Of a stretch of DNA of 30,625 nt, positions 24,783 through 30,625 are shown one piece after another. The notes under the pieces are model-generated. The model ran no database searches. It had not been told where the DNA came from and saw only the letters and a program-made list of their open reading frames with translations. How positions within the stretch are numbered: the first letter of the stretch is position 1; the number at the start of each line of letters is the position of its first letter. Source of the stretch: a bacterium (GTDB lineage: Bacteria > UBP6 > UBA1177); NCBI GenBank assembly GCA_017538365.1, contig JAFYIZ010000034.1:1-30625 (forward strand), given 5' to 3'. Position numbers and translations under genes: made by a program.

Positions 24783-25700
24783 TCAGTATTTAAGCGTTTT
24801 TGCTTCGGTATCGAGTTCCGCAACCGCACCGAGCATGAAAGCCATATTCTGCTGACCGTGACCTGCCGGGAAATTGCAGACGACTGGAATCGACTTGTCC
24901 AAACCTATCGTTTCAAGCATCGCAAAGGGATTTACGCTCTTTTCAGCCGGCGGTCTGAACTCTCTGTATGTGAAATCGCCGAAAACAAGAGCCTTTATCC
25001 CTTTGAATTTGCCCGCAAGACGCATCTGTGTCAGCAGTCTGTCAACGCGGTAAGGCACTTCGTTTACCTCTTCTATGAAAAGTATCGAATCCTTGAAATC
25101 GGGCTCATACGGAGTTCCGATCATCGAAACGAGAGTCGTCAGATTTCCCCCCTTTACAACGCCTTTCGCTTTTCCTGGATTGAGCGCTCTCATATTTTTG
25201 TTGAAGATCGTGAAAGCACGGTCTTTCCCCTGAAGAAGTTCAAAAATCTGCGCCTTGGAAAAGCGGTCGATAGAATTCAAAGTGGTGATATTCGGTCCGT
25301 GAATTGTGACGAAACCGCACTTGTCTACAAGCCACGCATGAAGTGCCGTGACATCGCTGAAACCTATGAAAAGTTTCGGATTTGCCTTGATTTTATCAAT
25401 ATTTTCCTGCAGCTTTTCAAGCAGTCTCAAAGAACCGTAACCGCCGCGTGCAGTCCAGACAGCTTCGATATTTTCACTCGTAAAAGCGCTGATGAGCGAT
25501 TCAGCACGGAGTTCATCATCGCCTGCGAGGAAACTTGCCTTTGCGAAGGCATTTTTATCAATTACAGGCTTGATTTTGTTAAGTTTCAGCTCGGTGATAC
25601 CGGCATTAAAAACAGTTTTGTCAAACGGTGAAGAAGGCGCTACGACGGCAACTTCGCCTCTGAAACTTATCGGTTTCAAATCAAAATAGGAATTACTCAT
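24783..25700 (-). CDS. ldcA: LD-carboxypeptidase (peptidase S66, LdcA/MccF family)
   Basis: The 305-aa protein has the S66 Ser-Glu-His set: nucleophile S115 in FIGFSDVTALH, the acid in LFIEEVNE (about E210) and H281 in PAGHGQQN. VVAPSSP and TARGGYGS near the N-terminus also match. LdcA-type enzymes cleave the terminal D-Ala from tetrapeptides during murein recycling in the cytoplasm; the MccF branch hydrolyses microcin C-type toxins. No microcin genes are present, which favours LdcA. I chose the ATG at 25700, with GGGAG six bases upstream, over an upstream GTG at 25727. It heads an operon with a 104-aa unknown and the Wzi-like protein. Confidence 0.88.
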   Translation of the reverse strand: MSNSYFDLKPISFRGEVAVVAPSSPFDKTVFNAGITELKLNKIKPVIDKNAFAKASFLAGDDELRAESLISAFTSENIEAVWTARGGYGSLRLLEKLQENIDKIKANPKLFIGFSDVTALHAWLVDKCGFVTIHGPNITTLNSIDRFSKAQIFELLQGKDRAFTIFNKNMRALNPGKAKGVVKGGNLTTLVSMIGTPYEPDFKDSILFIEEVNEVPYRVDRLLTQMRLAGKFKGIKALVFGDFTYREFRPPAEKSVNPFAMLETIGLDKSIPVVCNFPAGHGQQNMAFMLGAVAELDTEAKTLKY

Positions 25701-25718
25701 TTCAATCTCCCAAAGTCC

Positions 25719-25763
25719 AAAAAACACGGCACTAAGAATAGCAAAATCTCTATTTTTTCCTAA
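25719..25763 (-). promoter_or_regulatory. Possible ldcA promoter with nearby T-tract
   Basis: Minus strand: TTAGGA (25758-25763), 17-bp spacer, TATTCT (25735-25740), ten bases ending GCCGTG, six T (25719-25724) and GG. It resembles the other T-tract promoters, but the T run is further from the -10, so the match is weaker. Confidence 0.4.
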
Positions 25764-25768
25764 TTTTT

Positions 25769-25808
25769 TTGTAATTCCGCGCGAATAAATTAAACTTCCA
25801 CGTTTTTT
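25769..25808 (+). promoter_or_regulatory. TPR-protein promoter with initial T-tract
   Basis: TTGTAA (25769-25774), 16-bp spacer, TAAACT (25791-25796), discriminator TCCACG, six T (25803-25808), then GAGAGG, the SD of the ATG at 25820. From -10 to SD it is almost the same as the AEC permease promoter at 19746-19770. Confidence 0.65.
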
Positions 25809-25819
25809 GAGAGGCTGAA

Positions 25820-26746
25820 ATGGTCGAAAACAAGGAAAATAAAGAAAATAAAATTCAGGAACAACCGAAAAACGAGAAGCCGCACGGCATTGACGACATA
25901 AAGGAAATGCGCCGTCTGATGACGCATATCATGAACAATCAGGGCAGTCTCGATGCGGCAATAAAAGAGATTAACCGCAAGGTCAACACCAAGGAACAGA
26001 ATCAGGCGACACGCTATTTCGTCACTTTCGTGATCCTGGGTATCGTCATCATTCTTTCGTTCTTTTTCTATTTCAGATCACAGGCGGCAAATTACGCAAA
26101 CCAGAGCCGAATCCGTGAAGAGCACAACAAATACCTGGAAAAAGAGGTCGCAGAACTCAAAGACAAGATTTTTTCGATGGAAAACAACGATATCAAGGCT
26201 TACAACCTTTACCTGGCATTGAAAGAAGGCGATCCCGACAACGCATTCAAACTTTACGGAGAGTTCAACCTTTCGGCACTTTCGAGACTTGAAAGAACGA
26301 TCATCGACAATGAAACCAGCATGATCAAGCAGAAAGCGGCTCTGAAAAAGTATGAGGAAGGCGAAACGCTTTTCAAACGCAAAAGTTACGAGGCGGCAAT
26401 CGACAGGTTTAAAGACAGCCTCGATATTTCTTCAACCGGCGATCATATCGGAAATCTTTTCTACCTCACCGCCCTCTCCTATTACAGAATGAAAGACTAC
26501 AACAAAGCAGCAATCGCATTCGAGCGTTTTCTTTTCATAAATACGAAAAAAGATCTTCCGAAAGACCGTTCAGAACTTCTTCTCGGCGTCTGCTACGAAA
26601 AAATGAACCAGCTTGAGAGAGCAAAAAACTTTTACGAGCAGTCAATGCGTGAAAACCGCCACAACAGGTTCTTCCCGACAATCAGAGACCGTGTGAAGAA
26701 CATCGAAAAGAAGATGGAAAAAATGAAAGATTCAAACGTGGATTAA
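25820..26746 (+). CDS. Membrane-anchored coiled-coil/TPR protein
   Basis: The 308-aa protein has a charged cytoplasmic N-terminus, one membrane span at about 66-85 (YFVTFVILGIVIILSFFFYF), a coiled-coil-like stretch at about 96-125, and tetratricopeptide-like helices at about 177-285 (EGETLFKRKSYEAAIDRFKDS and YYRMKDYNKAAIAFERFL show the TPR pattern). The bulk should lie outside the inner membrane. The layout resembles YbgF/BamD-like periplasmic scaffolds, but I cannot name a specific family. GAGAGG precedes the ATG. Single gene with its own promoter, divergent from ldcA. Confidence 0.8.
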   Translation: MVENKENKENKIQEQPKNEKPHGIDDIKEMRRLMTHIMNNQGSLDAAIKEINRKVNTKEQNQATRYFVTFVILGIVIILSFFFYFRSQAANYANQSRIREEHNKYLEKEVAELKDKIFSMENNDIKAYNLYLALKEGDPDNAFKLYGEFNLSALSRLERTIIDNETSMIKQKAALKKYEEGETLFKRKSYEAAIDRFKDSLDISSTGDHIGNLFYLTALSYYRMKDYNKAAIAFERFLFINTKKDLPKDRSELLLGVCYEKMNQLERAKNFYEQSMRENRHNRFFPTIRDRVKNIEKKMEKMKDSNVD

Positions 26747-28417
26747 TTACCGGAAAATACTGTTGCCGATAAATTCGCGGAGAATCGAATTAGGCGGAAT
26801 CGTTGAATCGTCCATATCTTCAAAGAAAGAGAGGAATTTAAGAAGCCTTTTTACTTCGCGGTATTCCGGAATATCGGCCGGAACTTGTTTCAGAAGAGGT
26901 TCCGCATATTTTTTCATGACACTGAACTCGTAAACGAAAGTCGAATTGAACATGATGTCGGCATTTTCCTGATACGGAAAAATGTTGTTGTCCTCGCCGT
27001 TTCTGACAGAAGCCCAGCGTTTGAGAGTTTCGATCGGCGAATGTCCGCGATACTGGAAATCACGCACCATACGGCGAAGAATCCTGCCGTCAGTTGTCGG
27101 AATTCTGTTGTGATTATCAATATTTAAAGCCGTAAGTGCACTGACGTAGATTTTGTATATGCAATACGACGGAACATCGGCGTAAAGATTGGGGTTAAGC
27201 CCGTGGATTCCTTCGATTACGAGAACGCCGTTTTCGGGAAGCACCATCGTTTTGCCGTCCGTGCAGCTTTTCCCCGTTTTAAAATCGTATCTCGGAAGCG
27301 TTACTTCACGACCGTTCATAAGGTCGTTCAGATTTTTATTGAAAAGTTCGATATTTATCGCAGAAAGCGACTCGAAATCGTGCTCTCCTTTCTCGTCAAG
27401 CGGCGTTTTATCGCGGTCGATGAAGTAGTCGTCAAGCGAAATGAGGAAAGGTTTGAGTCCGTTCACGCGAAGCTGCACACAAAGCCTGTTTGCCGTCGTT
27501 GTTTTTCCGCTCGAACTCGGCCCCGCGATCGAAACGATTTTTACCACTTTGCGGCGTCTGTAAACTTCATCGGCAATCTTCGCCAGCTTCTTTTCATGCA
27601 GCGCTTCGCACAGAAGAACTATTTTGCTGCTGAATCCGCGTCTGATCAGATCGTTGAGTTTGGCACATGTGTCCATTTCAAGGACGTCCAGCCACTCGTT
27701 GTGCTCCTGAATAATGTTGAAATACTTGGGGCTGTCCTGAAATGCGGGGACTTTGTCAGGCTCGGCAACAGTCGGAATGAGAAGAACGATCCCGTTTTTG
27801 TAGTGAATAAGCTGGAATTTATCGCAGTATGAAGTCGAAGGAAGAAGATAACCCGAGAAATATCCGACAGTCGAATTAAGCCAGTAAATATTCGTTCTCG
27901 GCTGTTTCCTTATTTTGAAAAGCGAAACTTTGTCGGTGAGATCCTGCTTTTTGAACTCTTCAATCGCCTGACTGGTCGGCACATTCTGCCTGACGAACGG
28001 AATGTCGGCTTCGACCATTTCCCTCATTTTCGCAGAAAGTTTCTCTACATCGCCCGCTTCGAGCCAGTCAAGCCCCTCAAACCAGCAGTAATAGCCGTTT
28101 CCGATGCTGTATTCGATGTGGAGTATTGCATGCGGAAAAAGCTCTTTGCTCGCCTTTATCAGCACGAAAAGGATGCTTCTCAAATAAAACAGATAGCCGT
28201 CCTTGTTCTGCATTGTGAAAAATTCCACTCTGCCGTCACCCGGAATTTCCTTGCCGAGGTCGCAGAGTTCGTTGTTGAAAATCGCGCCGATTATGCGGCA
28301 AGGATAATTTTCCTGATATTCGGGAGCAAGATCGAGAAATTTGGTTCCTGCGGCGACGGAAACTCCGCGCATGCCTTCCGGAACAACAATCTTCAATGAA
28401 AACAAATCGTTAGCCAT
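26747..28417 (-). CDS. Nucleoside (uridine-type) kinase with N-terminal TGS/ThrRS-like region
   Basis: The 556-aa protein has a C-terminal phosphoribulokinase/uridine kinase domain (about 290-490) with P-loop GPSSSGKT (299-306), SLDDYF and RYDFKTG downstream. The N-terminal part has a TGS-like beta-grasp (about 8-68) and a region like the ThrRS/AlaRS second additional domain, with an H96xxxH100 motif followed by IGNGYYCWFE. Such fusions are annotated as nucleoside kinases in Spirochaetes, Firmicutes and Bacteroidetes and probably salvage uridine, cytidine or adenosine; the job of the tRNA-synthetase-like half is unclear. The ATG has an AGGAG SD. It is divergent from the FKBP gene. Confidence 0.85.
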   Translation of the reverse strand: MANDLFSLKIVVPEGMRGVSVAAGTKFLDLAPEYQENYPCRIIGAIFNNELCDLGKEIPGDGRVEFFTMQNKDGYLFYLRSILFVLIKASKELFPHAILHIEYSIGNGYYCWFEGLDWLEAGDVEKLSAKMREMVEADIPFVRQNVPTSQAIEEFKKQDLTDKVSLFKIRKQPRTNIYWLNSTVGYFSGYLLPSTSYCDKFQLIHYKNGIVLLIPTVAEPDKVPAFQDSPKYFNIIQEHNEWLDVLEMDTCAKLNDLIRRGFSSKIVLLCEALHEKKLAKIADEVYRRRKVVKIVSIAGPSSSGKTTTANRLCVQLRVNGLKPFLISLDDYFIDRDKTPLDEKGEHDFESLSAINIELFNKNLNDLMNGREVTLPRYDFKTGKSCTDGKTMVLPENGVLVIEGIHGLNPNLYADVPSYCIYKIYVSALTALNIDNHNRIPTTDGRILRRMVRDFQYRGHSPIETLKRWASVRNGEDNNIFPYQENADIMFNSTFVYEFSVMKKYAEPLLKQVPADIPEYREVKRLLKFLSFFEDMDDSTIPPNSILREFIGNSIFR

Positions 28418-28443
28418 AATTTTCTCCTATAACGGACTCAAAC

Positions 28444-28483
28444 AAAAAGCGGGAAATTTTAATTGCGGCAAAAAGAATGTCAA
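28444..28483 (-). promoter_or_regulatory. Nucleoside kinase promoter with initial T-tract
   Basis: Minus strand: TTGACA (28478-28483), 16-bp spacer, TAAAAT (28456-28461), discriminator TTCCCG, one C, five T (28444-28448), then G. This is the closest match to the sigma70 consensus in the window. The leader would be about 33 nt before the ATG at 28417. Confidence 0.7.
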
Positions 28484-28544
28484 CCTCATTGAAATCCTGC
28501 GGTTCTACTTCTTTCAAAATAATATATTGCTTTTACAATAAATT

Positions 28545-28584
28545 TTGATAACATCGGCGGCTTTGTTTTTTAACTTGTTTTTTT
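28545..28584 (+). promoter_or_regulatory. Possible FKBP lipoprotein promoter with T-tract
   Basis: TTGATA (28545-28550), about 18-bp spacer, TTTAAC (28569-28574), then TTG and seven T (28578-28584), ACTAGGAGG and the ATG at 28598. The -10 is weak and its register uncertain, but the T run sits at a similar place as in the other promoters. Confidence 0.4.
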
Positions 28585-28597
28585 ACTAGGAGGAAAA

Positions 28598-29344
28598 ATG
28601 AAAAAGGTTATTTGTTGCGTTATTATGGCTGTTTCGATGTTTTTCTGCGCATGCGGAAATTGCAGCAGCGGTGGAAACGGCGAAATCTCAAAAGAGAAAA
28701 TCGATTCCGACAAACAGGTAAAATACGGTTATGCACTCGGAAGCGATGTCGGCAGAAACTTGAAGAGACAGAATTTCGAGTTTGACCTCAACGCATTTCT
28801 GGCTGGTTTCAAAGCCGCTTTTACAGGCGCTGAATCCAAAATGACGGAAGAGGAAATCGGTACAGCTCTTCAGGAATTCCAGACCGAAATGATCACGAAA
28901 ATGATGGAAGAAAGAACCAAAAAGGCTGCCGAAAACAAAGAAGCCGGAGATAAATTCCTTGCTGAAAACAAAACTAAAGAAGGTGTAAAAACGACAGAAT
29001 CCGGTCTTCAGTACATCGTTGAAACAGAAGGTGAAGGCGAAAGCCCCGCTGCTGAAGACATCGTTGAAGTCCACTATCGCGGCACTCTTCTCGACGGAAC
29101 CGAATTCGACAGCTCATACAAAAGAAACGAGCCGGCGAAATTCCCCCTCAACAGAGTTATCAAAGGCTGGACTGAAGGCGTTCAGCTTATGAAGAAAGGC
29201 GCTAAATACAAATTCTTCATCCCGTCGGAACTTGCTTACGGCGAAGGCGGTGCAGGAGACAAAATCGGTCCGAACGCTGCACTTATTTTCGAAATCGAAC
29301 TTCTTTCTTTTGAAAAAGCTCCGAAACAGGAAGAATCCAAATAA
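28598..29344 (+). CDS. FKBP-type peptidyl-prolyl isomerase, probable lipoprotein (Mip/FkpA-like)
   Basis: The 248-aa protein starts with a hydrophobic signal ending FFCACG; C19 is the likely lipidated cysteine, though the lipobox is not ideal. Residues about 40-125 form the helical dimerisation region (YGYALGSDVGRNLKRQNFEFD…). Residues about 140-238 form the FKBP domain (VEVHYRGTLLDGTEFDSS, FPLNRVIKGWTEGVQLMKKG, ELAYGEGGAG, IGPNAALIFEIELL). Mip/FkpA proteins speed proline isomerisation and assist folding in the periplasm. The SD GGAGG is strong. The gene converges with the ABC ATPase gene 6 bp away; no terminator is visible. Confidence 0.94.
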   Translation: MKKVICCVIMAVSMFFCACGNCSSGGNGEISKEKIDSDKQVKYGYALGSDVGRNLKRQNFEFDLNAFLAGFKAAFTGAESKMTEEEIGTALQEFQTEMITKMMEERTKKAAENKEAGDKFLAENKTKEGVKTTESGLQYIVETEGEGESPAAEDIVEVHYRGTLLDGTEFDSSYKRNEPAKFPLNRVIKGWTEGVQLMKKGAKYKFFIPSELAYGEGGAGDKIGPNAALIFEIELLSFEKAPKQEESK

Positions 29345-29350
29345 AAAAAT

Positions 29351-30130
29351 CTAAGAACTGCTTCCGTTAACGTATCCCAGAACAATCTCTTTCAAAGTCG
29401 CGTTTCTTCCGACTTCATCACTCGTTTCCACAAGCCTTTCGTTAAGAACCGGTCCGATGACTTTAAAATCCGGGGAAATCGTTGAAGCTCCCGGCATGAG
29501 TCTGTAGGAAGCAAGCAGTGTTTCCGTTTCTCCTGCAAGGACAAGAGTTCCGCTGCTCAGCGCGGCGACAAAGTCTGCCGATTTTTCAAAATCGGCTATT
29601 TCATTTGAACTCACAATGACTGTTTTATCTCGTTTTGCCGTATCATCCAGTATTTCCAGAAATCTGGCTTTCATTTCTGAATCAAAATACTTTAAAGGCT
29701 CGTCGAAAATCATAATGTCGGCATTGCTTGCAATAAGAAGAGAAGCGGAAAACCAGCTTTTCTGAGCGGCAGAAAGATGCGAAAATCTGCTGTTTTCGGC
29801 GATTTCACCTTCAGCCAGCATTGAACGGAAAATTTTTATATCGAAATTTTTGTAAAGCAGCATCCAGACTGTGCAGAGATCGGCAGTTTTCAACTTCGGA
29901 GAAAAATCGCCGTTTTCATAGGAAAATCCTTTGGAGCTTCCCGGTTTTGCAATCACTTTGCCGGAATCGGGCTTCAGTTCGCCGGCAAGAAGTCTGAGCA
30001 GAGTCCTCTTCCCTGCTCCGTGATCACCTACTACTACCGAAATGTTTCCTGATGAGAATTTTACCGAGACATCGTCAACCACTCTGGTTTTTCCGAAAAT
30101 TTTGGTGACGTTTTCGAGAGATATCACCAT
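29351..30130 (-). CDS. ABC transporter ATP-binding protein with degenerate catalytic motifs
   Basis: The 259-aa ABC ATPase has recognisable order but altered motifs. Walker A is GDHGAGKR (35-42), with Arg where Ser/Thr normally binds Mg. The signature is LSAAQ instead of LSGGQ. Walker B/DEP is intact (IMIFDEPLKYFD). The switch position reads VSSNE, with Asn in place of the usual His. The C-terminal about 45 residues extend past the core. Its start overlaps the permease gene stop by 7 bp, so the two form one ABC-2-type exporter. It may bind ATP without normal hydrolysis, or the transporter may be decaying; the frame is intact, which argues against simple decay. Confidence 0.85.
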   Translation of the reverse strand: MVISLENVTKIFGKTRVVDDVSVKFSSGNISVVVGDHGAGKRTLLRLLAGELKPDSGKVIAKPGSSKGFSYENGDFSPKLKTADLCTVWMLLYKNFDIKIFRSMLAEGEIAENSRFSHLSAAQKSWFSASLLIASNADIMIFDEPLKYFDSEMKARFLEILDDTAKRDKTVIVSSNEIADFEKSADFVAALSSGTLVLAGETETLLASYRLMPGASTISPDFKVIGPVLNERLVETSDEVGRNATLKEIVLGYVNGSSS

Positions 30131-30625
30131 TTTTCACCTCTCCCGAAAACGAACATAACGTAGGAAATCGCAAGCACCGCAACCGATACTGCAAGGGCAA
30201 GAGGCTGATTCTGCTGATAAATCGGGCTGAATTGCGAAGATACGGCAAAAAATTCCGTTGCGACAAAAGGAGAAATCAGGTCAAAAAGAAGAATCAGCAT
30301 CGGCAGAAGCATCATCGAGCCTATTTTAAGCGCATATATCAGCGTCATGCCGAAGTAAAAAGCATAGAAAATAAAATATTTCAGAAATTCGGGCGAACTG
30401 CCGCTGTCAAAAAGCGCCCACCCTATCGCATTAGTCGCAAAAATAAGTGAAAAACCGAATAAAAACGAATAGATAAAGAGCTCTGTCCTCGAAAACGGAA
30501 GAGAGAGGAAAAATCTCATTTTTTTCTCAGCCACAAGAGCCGGAAGAAGTCTTGCGGCCAAAGCAAAAATAAAAAGGAATTTCATTGAGCCCGGTATCAT
30601 CAAGGCAAAGACAAGAAATAGAGTT
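30124..30625 (-). CDS. ABC-2-type permease subunit, 5' end cut by window edge
   Basis: The frame is open to the right edge, and the residues before the first Met are hydrophobic (LFLVFALMIPGSMKFLFIF), so this is the C-terminal part of a longer membrane protein rather than a 159-aa gene. At least four to five predicted helices are seen. The short cytoplasmic stretch AEKKMRFFLSLPFSRTELFIYSFLFGF has the 'LPFSRTE' pattern of ABC-2 family permeases. Translation is coupled to the ATPase gene by a 7-bp overlap. The substrate is unknown. Confidence 0.75.
   Translation of the reverse strand, partial: TLFLVFALMIPGSMKFLFIFALAARLLPALVAEKKMRFFLSLPFSRTELFIYSFLFGFSLIFATNAIGWALFDSGSSPEFLKYFIFYAFYFGMTLIYALKIGSMMLLPMLILLFDLISPFVATEFFAVSSQFSPIYQQNQPLALAVSVAVLAISYVMFVFGRGEKW

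Noticed and set aside
24687-25631. 314-codon plus-strand open frame opposite ldcA
   Set aside because: It is antisense to LD-carboxypeptidase with its catalytic residues intact; the composition is shadow-like.

Overview
The window looks like the chromosome of a diderm (Gram-negative type), non-proteobacterial, probably anaerobic bacterium of moderate GC. The outer membrane is implied by a TamB/DUF490 protein, a Wzi-like beta-barrel and an FKBP lipoprotein. A solitary 2-hydroxyacyl-CoA dehydratase-type Fe-S protein hints at anaerobic life. RicT (PSP1) beside holB and a nucleoside kinase with an N-terminal TGS-type region are features of Firmicutes, Spirochaetes and related phyla. I cannot name the phylum from sequence alone. 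TTG and GTG starts behind good Shine-Dalgarno (SD) sequences are common.

Layout: (1) 1-2309 is an accessory-looking left edge: an AT-rich unknown gene cut by the window edge, a possible gene remnant, and a Schlafen-type AlbA_2/ATPase/winged-helix regulator with a 5 x 12 bp in-frame repeat. ybaK follows. (2) 2792-18362 is one long minus-strand run with tiny gaps or overlaps. In transcription order it is tRNA-Gly(CCC), tamB, radical SAM protein, SHOCT-like small protein, secreted unknown protein, xerC/D, ispD, a 27-codon ORF, ribBA, ribH, nusB, unknown CxxC protein, holB, ricT, tatD, and the HgdB-like protein. It mixes envelope biogenesis, isoprenoid and flavin synthesis, transcription, replication and RNA-processing factors. 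(3) 18440-19618 is serC with a strong terminator, divergent from an AEC-type permease, a small membrane protein and a Na/Pi cotransporter on the plus strand. (4) 22843-25700 is a minus-strand operon of an LD-carboxypeptidase, a 104-aa unknown and a Wzi-like outer-membrane protein. (5) 25820-30625 holds a membrane-anchored TPR protein, a divergent nucleoside kinase / FKBP lipoprotein pair, and an ABC transporter whose ATPase has several altered catalytic motifs and whose permease is cut by the right edge.

The most unusual signal is regulatory. At least five unrelated transcription units share nearly the same promoter: a TTG-type -35, a 16-17 bp spacer, a TAAACT-like -10, a six-base discriminator ending in CG, and then a run of 5-7 T followed by G where the transcript should begin. 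This resembles the initially transcribed U-tracts of E. coli codBA and upp, which control expression by UTP-sensitive slippage. No mobile-element genes, CRISPR array, rRNA or FMN riboswitch was seen. No gene-free stretch exceeds 300 bases.
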